Of a stretch of 64,000 bases of DNA, positions 1 to 7,771 are shown piece by piece. The notes below the pieces were generated by a model, which was not told the DNA's origin, did no database searches, and worked only from the letters and a program-made list of their open reading frames with translations. The stretch is from Chryseobacterium sp. BLS98 (GTDB lineage Bacteria > Bacteroidota > Bacteroidia > Flavobacteriales > Weeksellaceae), in contig NZ_LFNF01000003.1 in NCBI RefSeq assembly GCF_001045445.1, positions 310,001-374,000 on the forward strand, read 5' to 3'. Each line of letters begins with the position of its first letter. Position 1 is the first letter of the stretch. The translations under genes and the position numbers were made by a program.

Positions 1-84
1 ATCACTACTACAGCCCAGGGACTTTTGATCAATATTTTGGATACCAGCACAGGTGATCAGTCCGAGATCGTCATTCCAAAATAA
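1..84 (+). CDS. csgF: CsgF-like curli assembly protein, C-terminal fragment
   Basis: Only the last 27 codons are in the window, in frame 1, ending at a TAA at 82-84. The tail (LLINILDTSTGDQSEIVIPK) has the same layout as the C-terminus of CsgF, where a short strand is followed by D-x-x-T-G-x-x-S/T and a final beta strand. CsgF is a secreted accessory factor that binds the CsgG pore and helps anchor curli fibres at the cell surface. The gene immediately downstream (26 bp away) encodes CsgG, which supports the call. The start and the N-terminal part lie outside the window. Confidence 0.6.
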   Translation: MTTTAQGLLINILDTSTGDQSEIVIPK

Positions 85-110
85 AAAATAACTAAAAAAC
101 CAAACTTACC

Positions 111-1475
111 ATGAGAACTTACACTTACACCAGAATTTTTTTCTGTACGTTCCTGCTGTGCTTAATGCAGGGCTGCAGTTCGATCCTGGGTCTTCCTTCC
201 GACCCGGAAAGATCCACTATGGGAGAGCTTACACCTTCCACTGCGGAACTGAGGGATCTTCCTCTTCCCAATGAAAAAATCGTCATAGGCGTCTACAAAT
301 TCAGGGACCAGACCGGCCAGTATAAACCGTCAGAAAACGGGAACAACTGGAGTACGGCGGTGCCTCAGGGAACTACAACCATACTGATTAAAGCGCTGGA
401 AGACAGCCGGTGGTTTATTCCTATTGAAAGAGAGAATATTGCCAATCTTTTAAACGAAAGACAGATTATCCGGTCCACAAGGCAGGAATATATGAAAGAT
501 GCCGATAAAAACAGCCAGTCTCTTCCCCCTCTTCTCTATGCCGGAATTCTTCTGGAGGGTGGTGTGATCTCTTATGACAGCAATACTATGACCGGAGGAC
601 TAGGAGCAAGATATTTCGGCATAGGAGCTTCCACGCAGTACCGCCAGGACAGGATCACCATTTATCTTCGTGCCGTTTCTACTCTTAACGGTGAAATTCT
701 TAAAACGGTTTACACTTCAAAAACAATTCTTTCTACCAGCGTGAACGGCAGCTTTTTCAGATATATCGATACGGAAAGACTGCTGGAAGCGGAGGTGGGA
801 CTTACCCAAAACGAACCTGTACAGCTTGCAGTAACCGAAGCGATAGAGAAAGCTGTAAGATCCCTGATTATTGAAGGGACCAGAGATAAAATATGGGGTA
901 AAGCATCAGAAAACTTAACCGGATACCAGGCCCTCATTAATGATTACAACAAAGAGCAGGAGGCGAATGTTGGCAGGACGGTTGGTAATAAGTTTCCGGA
1001 AAATTACAGGCAGAAAATGTCTGTTTTCGCTAGTGTGGAAGCTCAGAAAATCAAGGATGATTATGTAAATGCTAAAATGAATGTCGGTGGAAAAGTGGGA
1101 GTGAAGTATTTTATAAGTCCCAATTTCAATGTTGAAGCCAGCGGCAGTTATTTCACTTTAGAGAACGAAAATATTATTAAAAGAAATTACCTTGTTCCCG
1201 AGCTTAATCTTGAATTCCTCCTGTTTCCAAAATACAGACTCAGCCCATATATCTATGGAGGAGCGGGGGCAATGTTTTCAAAATATAAACCTCAGTACAA
1301 ATGCCAGGTTGGCGGAGGACTGGAATTTATGATCGGAAATAATACCGCAATCCGGGCATCTTCTCAATATGATATCGGTTTTAAAGATGACTGGGAAGGG
1401 ATGGTGAACGGAAAAAGAAAGGATCAGGCACTCCGGTTTGCCATTGGAATCAATTTTTACCTTGGAAACAAATAA
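111..1475 (+). CDS. csgG: CsgG-type curli secretion pore with C-terminal beta-barrel extension
   Basis: A 454-residue outer-membrane lipoprotein. The N-terminus is a lipoprotein signal with lipobox LMQGC (Cys22). Residues ~50-265 match CsgG, including the IVIGVYKFRDQTGQYKP start, the WFIPIERENI segment, LLYAGILLEGGVISYD and the EAIEKAVRSLI helix. CsgG forms the oligomeric outer-membrane channel that exports curli subunits. The classical enterobacterial protein is about 277 residues. Here ~180 residues are added, from ~300 to the end, with alternating polar/aromatic strands (NFNVEASGSYF, LSPYIYGGAGAMF, ALRFAIGINFYLG) typical of an 8-strand outer-membrane barrel. It lies between csgF and a lipoprotein gene (11-bp gap), so it is probably co-transcribed with them. 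The extra barrel is seen directly. Its role is unknown to me. Confidence 0.85.
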   Translation: MRTYTYTRIFFCTFLLCLMQGCSSILGLPSDPERSTMGELTPSTAELRDLPLPNEKIVIGVYKFRDQTGQYKPSENGNNWSTAVPQGTTTILIKALEDSRWFIPIERENIANLLNERQIIRSTRQEYMKDADKNSQSLPPLLYAGILLEGGVISYDSNTMTGGLGARYFGIGASTQYRQDRITIYLRAVSTLNGEILKTVYTSKTILSTSVNGSFFRYIDTERLLEAEVGLTQNEPVQLAVTEAIEKAVRSLIIEGTRDKIWGKASENLTGYQALINDYNKEQEANVGRTVGNKFPENYRQKMSVFASVEAQKIKDDYVNAKMNVGGKVGVKYFISPNFNVEASGSYFTLENENIIKRNYLVPELNLEFLLFPKYRLSPYIYGGAGAMFSKYKPQYKCQVGGGLEFMIGNNTAIRASSQYDIGFKDDWEGMVNGKRKDQALRFAIGINFYLGNK

Positions 1476-1486
1476 AAACATGAACT

Positions 1487-2998
1487 ATGAAAACTTTAAT
1501 CAAAATACTCACCATATTCATCCTTGCCTTTTGTCTGTTTTCATGTAATGAAGATCTGATAGAACAGGCTCAGACAGGCTCATTGAAAGGAAAAGTTGTA
1601 AAAAGAGGTACCAATGTGCCTATTCCTAATGTGAAAATTTTTACGGCACCTACTACACAGACGGTTTTCAGCGGAACGGACGGTACATTTGAAATTGCCG
1701 CAATGCCAATAGGAAATTATTCTGTGAAGGCCGAACTCTCCGGCTATCTCACCAATTTTCAGGGTGTCAATATACAGAATCAAAACCAGGTTGTCACCGT
1801 GGTTTTTGAAATGGACGATGATGAATCGCTCAATTCTCCCCCTTCTGCACCGCAGCTGCTAAGTCCGGTAGACAATGCGGTGAATCAGCCTTTAAACGTT
1901 GAGCTGACATGGACCGCTACGGATCCTGATACGGCTGATGTTTTAAGATATAGTTTAACAATTAAAAATAACCTTGATACGAATGTGATTCAGGTTAATG
2001 ATTTGGCAGCGAAACATTATTCGCTGTCCAATTTGAAGTTTGGTGTTAGTTACTTCTGGCAGGTGTCTGTTTCGGACGGCATTCACCCGCCAGTTTTAAG
2101 TACCATCAGTAAATTTACCACCAATACGGTTCCTGCCAACCGCTATCATTATGTACAGAAACAGAGCGGGAATTTTGTCATTATGTCAAGCGACGGAGCA
2201 GGGAACAGCTTCCAGTTTACCAACTCATCCTATAACAGCTGGAGGCCAAGGAAAAACAACAATGCCGGGCTGATAGCATTTCTACGGACGGAAGGTGGAA
2301 GTACTCATATCTATACAGCGAATCCTGACGGATCCAATCCTTTTAAAGTCACTACAGTACCTGCGGCAGGATTTAATAATTATGAAATGGATTTTGCATG
2401 GAGTACAAACGGACAGGAAATTCTTTATTCAAACTTTAATAAACTGTACAGGATTAATAAGGACGGAAGCGGATTGACTTTAGTATACACCACGCCGGAC
2501 GGTAGTATGATTTCTGAGTGCGACTGGAGCTATGACGGAAGCAGGATTGCTTTAAAGACAAATGATTACAGTGGATATGGTACCAAAATCTACATTATTG
2601 ATATGACAGGAAGTGTATTAAAAACTGTTCTGTCCGGAACGTCAGGAGCAGCCGGAGGACTGAATTTCTCAGTAGACGGCCAGATGCTGGTCTTCACCCG
2701 CGACATTTCAGGTTACCAGGACGGAAGCGGGAATTACCGCCAGCTCGATTCCCATATTTTTATCTATAATCTGACCAGCGATACCGTATACGATATTTCC
2801 GCAGAAAGCGAAAAACCAATGGGAACCAATGATCTCGATCCAAGATTTTCACCGAACAATGCCCAGGTGGTCTTCATGAATACCTCCAATGACAATATAT
2901 CCCAGAAAAATGTGATGGTTATCGATCTCAACAGTACACTGACCGATCTTTCAAGGGCTTCTCTTTTCAGTAATGGTGAAATGCCGGATTATGAGTAG
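1487..2998 (+). CDS. Surface lipoprotein: carboxypeptidase-regulatory, FnIII-like and TolB-type propeller domains
   Basis: 503 residues with lipobox LFSC (Cys20). Residues ~33-110 form a carboxypeptidase-D regulatory-like sandwich (GSLKGKVVKRGTNVPIPNVKI, ending with SVKAELSGYLT). Residues ~116-215 resemble a fibronectin type III domain (SPPSAPQLLSPVDNAVNQPL, YFWQVSVSDG). From ~225 to the end there are TolB/PD40-type propeller blades with repeated D-G-S-x-x/W-S-x-D-G motifs (TANPDGSNPF, DWSYDGSRIAL, NFSVDGQMLVFTR, DPRFSPNNAQVVFM). It starts 11 bp after csgG, so it is part of the curli secretion operon. A lipid-anchored propeller could act as a surface adaptor or curli-binding factor, but that is inference. 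A strong hairpin terminator follows at 3263-3297. Confidence 0.75.
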   Translation: MKTLIKILTIFILAFCLFSCNEDLIEQAQTGSLKGKVVKRGTNVPIPNVKIFTAPTTQTVFSGTDGTFEIAAMPIGNYSVKAELSGYLTNFQGVNIQNQNQVVTVVFEMDDDESLNSPPSAPQLLSPVDNAVNQPLNVELTWTATDPDTADVLRYSLTIKNNLDTNVIQVNDLAAKHYSLSNLKFGVSYFWQVSVSDGIHPPVLSTISKFTTNTVPANRYHYVQKQSGNFVIMSSDGAGNSFQFTNSSYNSWRPRKNNNAGLIAFLRTEGGSTHIYTANPDGSNPFKVTTVPAAGFNNYEMDFAWSTNGQEILYSNFNKLYRINKDGSGLTLVYTTPDGSMISECDWSYDGSRIALKTNDYSGYGTKIYIIDMTGSVLKTVLSGTSGAAGGLNFSVDGQMLVFTRDISGYQDGSGNYRQLDSHIFIYNLTSDTVYDISAESEKPMGTNDLDPRFSPNNAQVVFMNTSNDNISQKNVMVIDLNSTLTDLSRASLFSNGEMPDYE

Positions 2999-3250
2999 GA
3001 GATAGGTTTGAGTGTTTGAGAGTTTATGAGTTTAAAGTTTAGGGTTATAGTTTTTGGGATGCTTTAATGGAGAATAGTTTTAAATTGGAAATGACGGATT
3101 TGCTACTTAAAAAACTTGAACTGAAATTTTTCAATGCTGAAATATTCAAAAGGAAGGTTGATATCTGGTGGCTGAGGCTCCCGAAGCCACCAGTAATAAT
3201 GTTGGTATATAATTCACTTTTCACTTGCGAAGCAAAAATTCACCATTGAC
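2999..3250. repeat. Intergenic repeat debris: REP-like palindrome and fragment of the dispersed ~190-bp element
   Basis: This non-coding stretch has two recognisable parts. At 3165-3193 there is a perfect 9-bp inverted repeat CTGGTGGCT / AGCCACCAG around an 11-base loop, resembling the REP-type GGTGGCTGAG...CGAAGCCACC palindromes seen in many Bacteroidota. At 3213-3250 there is the CACTTGCGAAGCAAAAATTC motif shared with the dispersed repeats at 26706-26896, 34308-34464 and 44872-45052. The short open frame at 3067-3249 runs into the repeat and resembles no protein I know, so I do not call it a gene. Confidence 0.6.
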
Positions 3251-3262
3251 TTTCTTCACTTT

Positions 3263-3298
3263 AAAAAAGTTCCAAACCGAAGGTTTGGAACTTTTTTT
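3263..3298. terminator. Bidirectional intrinsic terminator
   Basis: A perfect 10-bp stem GTTCCAAACC / GGTTTGGAAC with a GAA loop, flanked by an A-run on the left and a T-run on the right. It serves the curli operon on the plus strand and the convergent regulator gene on the minus strand. Confidence 0.9.
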
Positions 3299-3328
3299 GG
3301 GGAGTAATCGAAATTGTCTTTTTTTTCA

Positions 3329-3979
3329 TCAGTCGATAATGTGGTTTTCTAAGGCGTATTTTACAATCCCTACGGAATTTTTTGCGTTTAATTTTAAGAG
3401 AATTCTTTTGCGGTGGGTTTCTACAGTATTGATGCTTATAAAAAGCTTTTCAGAAATGTCTTTGCTGCTGAAGCCGTCGCATATCAGTTTAAGAATCTCC
3501 ATTTCTCTGCGCGTAAGAGGCTCTTTGATGTGCTGATTGGATTTTCCTTCTTCGCTGCTGATAAAGTTGATCATTCTTTCTTTTGCATTATCGCAGATGT
3601 AGATCTCATTTAAAAGCAGGATGTTTATGGATTTCAGGAATTCATCATATCTGCTGTTTTTGTCGAGATAGCTCTTTATGCCTTTGTTAAAGAGCTTCCG
3701 GATATCAATCATATCATAACTATTGCCTATAACAATAATCTTGATTTTTTTGTTGGTGGAGGTAATGTCTTCTACAAGCCGGAAAATATCTGTAAGCATC
3801 AGCATATTGGAGCTTATGACCAGAATTTCCGGAGGATCCAGTTTTAATTGTTCGAATAAATGTTCATGAGAATTACAAATGTCAATCGTGTTAAAAATTT
3901 TACTCTGTGAGAGTAGTTTTGACAAACCCTCTGTATACAGCAATGGCTCATCAAAAATAGTTAATCTTGGTTTCATCAT
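3329..3979 (-). CDS. LuxR/NarL-family regulator with a degenerate receiver domain
   Basis: 216 residues. Residues 1-125 have a response-regulator receiver fold; D10-E11 fit the acidic pocket, but the phospho-acceptor Asp is replaced: the strand reads LVISSNM where LLDxNM is expected, putting Ser56 at that site. Residues ~150-216 are a clear LuxR-type helix-turn-helix (EPLTRREMEILKLICDGFSS, then KDISEKLFISINTVETHRKRIL). It is an orphan, with no histidine kinase next to it, and it converges on the curli operon. By family it should bind DNA as a dimer. The missing Asp suggests control by something other than phosphorylation, as in other pseudo-receiver regulators. Targets are unknown. Curli genes or the hcp promoters in this window are candidates by position only. 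Confidence 0.85.
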   Translation of the reverse strand: MMKPRLTIFDEPLLYTEGLSKLLSQSKIFNTIDICNSHEHLFEQLKLDPPEILVISSNMLMLTDIFRLVEDITSTNKKIKIIVIGNSYDMIDIRKLFNKGIKSYLDKNSRYDEFLKSINILLLNEIYICDNAKERMINFISSEEGKSNQHIKEPLTRREMEILKLICDGFSSKDISEKLFISINTVETHRKRILLKLNAKNSVGIVKYALENHIID

Positions 3980-4204
3980 GGTTAGTTTTGTTTATATAAA
4001 AATATAAAAAAATATTCACATTATATAAAAAAATAACAATTAATTGTAATTTATTGCAATGATAATGATTAAGAAATTGAATTTTTATTGATTATTTGAT
4101 AAATAATTCTCTTATTGTGGAGTTTTAAATGATAATTTTAGAGTTATTATAATTTAAATCTAGTATTGATGGTTGTTTTTATGGTGTTATATTTAAAATA
4201 AAAA

Positions 4205-4675
4205 TTATTTAACTAACAGGGTAGGGATATGTTCTACCGGGAAATTGACAGACCTGGCAATAAAGCAAAACTGGCCTGCCTTATGATGCAGTTCTTTGGC
4301 TTTCTCAATCATTGATTCTTCCGTAACAGTAACTGTAGGGTGTAAAGTAACAGATGTAAAATGTCCGCTTCCATCCGCTGTTTCAGTCATAACGGCGGTA
4401 GCTTCATCTTTATAATCGGTAACAATGATGCCTTCTTCGGAACAGAAATGAAGATACCAGAGCATGTGGCACGAAGAAAGGGAAGAGAGAAGCATATCTT
4501 CCGGATTATGCCTGGTTTTATCTCCACGAAATGCAGGATCGGAAGAACCTTCAATAAGAGCTTTATTCTCAATTTGAATGGTATGGCTCCTTTCATAATT
4601 TCTGTAACCGCTGGTGCCGGTTCCTTTGTTGCCTGTCCAGTGGATAGTTGCTTTGTAATGGTGATCTTTGTTCAT
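4205..4675 (-). CDS. OsmC/Ohr-family thiol peroxidase-like protein
   Basis: 156 residues from the ATG at 4675. An upstream in-frame ATG at 4717 would place the start inside the terminator hairpin of the preceding gene, so I reject it. The OsmC fold is recognised from the N-terminal strand (YKATIHWTGNKGTGT), the HNPEDMLLSSLSSCHMLWYL helix carrying Cys69, and the second Cys137 in AGQFCFIARSV. These two cysteines are the redox pair that reduces organic hydroperoxides in the family. It stands alone, on the same strand as the two genes at higher coordinates but separated from them by a terminator. It is probably a cytoplasmic stress-defence enzyme. Its exact substrate cannot be read from the sequence. 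Confidence 0.85.
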   Translation of the reverse strand: MNKDHHYKATIHWTGNKGTGTSGYRNYERSHTIQIENKALIEGSSDPAFRGDKTRHNPEDMLLSSLSSCHMLWYLHFCSEEGIIVTDYKDEATAVMTETADGSGHFTSVTLHPTVTVTEESMIEKAKELHHKAGQFCFIARSVNFPVEHIPTLLVK

Positions 4676-4691
4676 TGTAGTTTGGAAATAA

Positions 4692-4726
4692 AAAAAGTAT
4701 CTGCTAAAAATAAGCAAATACTTTTT
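4692..4726 (-). terminator. Intrinsic terminator of the delta-60-repeat gene
   Basis: Interrupted stem: AAAAAGTAT pairs with ATACTTTTT and TGCT with AGCA, separated by one C/A mismatch, with a 7-base loop. It lies just downstream of the stop at 4747 on the minus strand. Confidence 0.75.
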
Positions 4727-4746
4727 AAAAGAAATTGGTGTTTTTT

Positions 4747-6162
4747 TTAGTTTTTTATAAGTTTTTTTACCATGATTTTCCCATTTTCAAAAATAACCTT
4801 TGCCATATAATTTCCTTTTAGTAATTCTGAAATATCAGTATCGCTGTCTTTCAAGGTTTTTACAATTTTTCCGTCAAGAGAGTAGATTTCTATTTTGCTT
4901 ATTTTTTCTTTTGATCGATAAACCAGGTTTTGTTTAACCGGATTTTCAATAGAAATATCATTATTGTTTTTTGTGATGTCTGTTGCTGATAAAGTGGCGT
5001 TATTAAGCAGATATTTTACAATATACGCATCTCCGTTCACGATAATATTATTGTTATTAACAATCATTTCTTCAACACTGGAAAATGAATTATCTGGATA
5101 ATAACCAAAATCAGGAGCTATCGAGCCGCTTTGAGTGAGCTTTGTAAAAAAGGTTGGCGATTCATCTGACACATACGGAGTATACGGATGGGATGATTGG
5201 TTTCCTCCAACGTAATAATATCCATCTTTTTCAATAATGCTTTTAGCTAAAGCGCTGGGATATATTAAAGATAAAGCACAGTTAAATGTATTATCAAGAC
5301 TTCCATCCGGGTTTAATCTCAAGATTTCATTGCCGGTAGAATTTGATTTTGAAATAACAATTCTATTATTGCTGTCTATGATTGCAGTACCTAAAGGCGA
5401 GAAAACTAAATTCGATTGTAATAGGCCATTATTTCCAAAGCTTGTTACAGGCTGCCCGTCCGGACTGAATTTTTCAATAATACCATTACCATAAGAAGAG
5501 TTGATTTTACTGAGACAGATAAGATTGGATTGATTATCTAGCAGTACGAATGCACCATAGTAAAAGTTTCCCTGAGTGGCTACAGATCCATTGTTTCCGA
5601 AAGAAGTATCAATACTTCCGTCAATTTTTAATCTATATATAGTAGTGGAGTTATGAACGATGATTTTTCCATTTTGTAAGGTCAGTCCTAAAGAACGTCC
5701 ATTTGCATCACTACCAATACCATTGGAAATTATCGAAGTGCCATTGTTTCCGAAAGTAGCGTCTAATTGCCCGTTTGGAAGCACTCTATATATTATCCAT
5801 GCATCACTAGAGCCAGAAACTCCACCATTGGTATTACCATAACCAAAAATTACCAGTTTCCCGTCAGGCTGTACTTTTAATTGACATTGATAGGTATAAT
5901 AAGGTAACTGAACTTTTCCATTGTTCCCAAAAGCTGAATCCAGAACTCCATTAGCTGTAAGTTTATATACAAATGTTTCGTTACCATTTGGGATAGAATA
6001 AGATGAATAAATACTGCCGTTAGAATCCTGGGCCATAGTCCAGGCATACGTATAATTGGCAACGTTAGATACTCCATTGGATGCAAAGGAAGGATCTTTA
6101 GAAATAATCTGTGCAGAGATATTCTGGATCACCAGAATAACCAGTAATAAAATTTTTTTCAT
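4747..6162 (-). CDS. Secreted delta-60-repeat propeller protein with T9SS type A sorting domain
   Basis: 471 residues. A signal peptide (LLLVILVIQNISAQ) is followed by about six delta-60 repeats, recognisable by the recurrent L-x-x-N/D-G-x-x-D-x-x-F-G-N-N-G motif (ANGVLDSAFGNNG, PNGQLDATFGNNG, IDGSIDTSFGNNG). The last ~75 residues (ISIENPVKQNLVYRSKEKIS, then IEIYSLDGKIVKTL, ending KGNYMAKVIFENGKIMVKKLIKN in two stretches) are a T9SS type A C-terminal sorting domain. The protein should therefore cross the outer membrane by T9SS and be released or anchored at the surface. It is a tandem paralogue of the next gene upstream. Function beyond a predicted beta-propeller is unknown. Confidence 0.85.
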   Translation of the reverse strand: MKKILLLVILVIQNISAQIISKDPSFASNGVSNVANYTYAWTMAQDSNGSIYSSYSIPNGNETFVYKLTANGVLDSAFGNNGKVQLPYYTYQCQLKVQPDGKLVIFGYGNTNGGVSGSSDAWIIYRVLPNGQLDATFGNNGTSIISNGIGSDANGRSLGLTLQNGKIIVHNSTTIYRLKIDGSIDTSFGNNGSVATQGNFYYGAFVLLDNQSNLICLSKINSSYGNGIIEKFSPDGQPVTSFGNNGLLQSNLVFSPLGTAIIDSNNRIVISKSNSTGNEILRLNPDGSLDNTFNCALSLIYPSALAKSIIEKDGYYYVGGNQSSHPYTPYVSDESPTFFTKLTQSGSIAPDFGYYPDNSFSSVEEMIVNNNNIIVNGDAYIVKYLLNNATLSATDITKNNNDISIENPVKQNLVYRSKEKISKIEIYSLDGKIVKTLKDSDTDISELLKGNYMAKVIFENGKIMVKKLIKN

Positions 6163-6277
6163 TTGAGTTTTTAAATTATATATTTTTTATGAATTTATAA
6201 ATTATTAAATCGTTCAGAGCTTGTAGGTTTAATAATTTTTTTAGAAGAAGATTTTTATCTGAAAATAGTTGAAAAAT

Positions 6278-7699
6278 TTAATTTTTAATAAGTTTTTTAA
6301 TTACTGTTTTTCCATTTTCAAATGTGACTTTTGCTATGTAAGTGCCTTTTAATAATTCTGAAAGATTGGTATTGTTATTTTTTAGAGTTCTCACGATTTT
6401 TCCATCTGTAGAATAGATTTCTATTTTGCTTACTTTTTCATTTGTGCTGAAAACTAAGTTCTGCCTAACAGGATTCTCAAATGAAATAGAAGGGATATTT
6501 GTTTTTGTATCATTTGAAACAGATAATGTAGAAGTATTCAGTTTGAATTTTAAAATTTTATTTGCACCTTTTGTAGTAATAATACTGTTGTCGTTAATAA
6601 CCATTTCACCGATGAAATCTGGTGTTCCTGTTGTTTCAAAATAATGATTAAAGATAGGATCAACTGCTCCTGTCGATGTAATTTTAGAAATAAAGAATGT
6701 TTCACCCGTCGATCCGGTTAATCCGGAAATGTAATAATTCCCGTTTTTTTCGGTAATTATGGATGATAATGCCATTACGTTGAAAGGGAAAGTATTGCTA
6801 TCAAACACAAAATTATTATCGTGATCTCCGTTGGGTTTTATTCTAAAGATTTCATTATTTATATTTGAACATACAATATTGTTATTGCTATCCATAAAAG
6901 CAGAACCAATGCCTCCCGGATTTGATGTAAAAGCTAAAATACCATTATTCCCGAAACTCGTAAGGGATTGTCCGTTATAGTCATATTTTTCTAAAGCACC
7001 ATACGTATATGTGTTTGTATTATTGTGATTACTGATAAAGCTAATAATATTGGATTGATTATCTAAGAATATAAAATTTCCGGGAGTATTAAAAGAACCA
7101 TTATTTCCAAAAGAGGTGTCAATACTTCCGTTGCTGTTTAATCTGTAAATACTTTTATAATGGATATATGGTCCAGGATCGGATGTTGCTTGCCCGTAAA
7201 CAATTATTTTATCATTTTGAAGATAAAAACCATAACCTACACTGTTGAAATCTGTACCGATATTATCAATTTTAGCAATTCCGTTTATTCCAAATGTAGG
7301 GTCGGGTAGTCCGTTTGGAAGTAATCTTACAATAGCAGATCCATTAGCATAAAAGCACATGACAAGAATTTTACCGTCTGCTTGTTTTTTTAGCTCGCTT
7401 TGTATGGCGCTGAAATAATTATTAATTACTGTTTCTCCGTTATTTCCAAAAGAGGTATCAACTGTTCCGTTGGCAGTAAGTTTAGATACAACACATTCAG
7501 GACTTGTCAATGAGGGATTGTCCTTTGCATAAGTAAAATAAATGCTGTTGTCTGAATTTTGAAGAATTCTTGTCTCGTAATAATTAGCACCTGTGAAATT
7601 ATACTTCCCGTTTGAAGCAAAAGAATTGTCGTATGATAGGATTTGTGCAAAGGTAGTCTGTACTGCAAAAAGCAGCACAAGAAATAAATTTTTTATCAT
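6278..7699 (-). CDS. Secreted delta-60-repeat propeller protein with T9SS type A sorting domain (paralogue)
   Basis: 473 residues, with the same architecture as the gene at 4747-6162: signal peptide (LLFAVQTTFAQ), delta-60 repeats (TANGTVDTSFGNNG, PNGLPDPTFGINGI, SNGSIDTSFGNNG, PNGDHDNNF) and a T9SS sorting domain (SFENPVRQNLVF, KIEIYSTDGKIVRTL, KVTFENGKTVIKKLIKN). The two open identically (ILSYDNSFASNGK versus IISKDPSFASNGV), so they are a tandem duplication. A TATATTTG -7 box lies 25 bp upstream. No terminator was seen in the 115-bp gap to the next gene, so both may be on one transcript. Confidence 0.85.
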   Translation of the reverse strand: MIKNLFLVLLFAVQTTFAQILSYDNSFASNGKYNFTGANYYETRILQNSDNSIYFTYAKDNPSLTSPECVVSKLTANGTVDTSFGNNGETVINNYFSAIQSELKKQADGKILVMCFYANGSAIVRLLPNGLPDPTFGINGIAKIDNIGTDFNSVGYGFYLQNDKIIVYGQATSDPGPYIHYKSIYRLNSNGSIDTSFGNNGSFNTPGNFIFLDNQSNIISFISNHNNTNTYTYGALEKYDYNGQSLTSFGNNGILAFTSNPGGIGSAFMDSNNNIVCSNINNEIFRIKPNGDHDNNFVFDSNTFPFNVMALSSIITEKNGNYYISGLTGSTGETFFISKITSTGAVDPIFNHYFETTGTPDFIGEMVINDNSIITTKGANKILKFKLNTSTLSVSNDTKTNIPSISFENPVRQNLVFSTNEKVSKIEIYSTDGKIVRTLKNNNTNLSELLKGTYIAKVTFENGKTVIKKLIKN

Positions 7700-7723
7700 T
7701 ATGTACGTGTGTTTTTAGGATTG

Positions 7724-7731
7724 CAAATATA
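7724..7731 (-). promoter_or_regulatory. Bacteroidota -7 box (TATATTTG) for the delta-60-repeat genes
   Basis: On the minus strand TATATTTG matches the TAnnTTTG consensus and lies 25 bp from the ATG at 7699. It sits directly behind the rng terminator. No clear -33 TTTG was seen. Confidence 0.55.
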
Positions 7732-7738
7732 ACAAAAA

Positions 7739-7761
7739 AACCTCCGGAAAAACCGGAGGTT
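7739..7761 (-). terminator. Intrinsic terminator of rng
   Basis: Perfect 9-bp stem AACCTCCGG / CCGGAGGTT with a 5-base loop and a T-run on the minus strand, 10 bp beyond the rng stop. Confidence 0.9.
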
Positions 7762-7771
7762 AAATTTTATT

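Noticed and set aside
3067..3249. 60-codon open frame on the plus strand
   Set aside because: It runs through a REP-like palindrome into the dispersed repeat, has no known homology pattern and no promoter.
4361..4750. Plus-strand 129-codon frame opposite the OsmC gene
   Set aside because: It is a shadow of a clear OsmC-family protein on the other strand.
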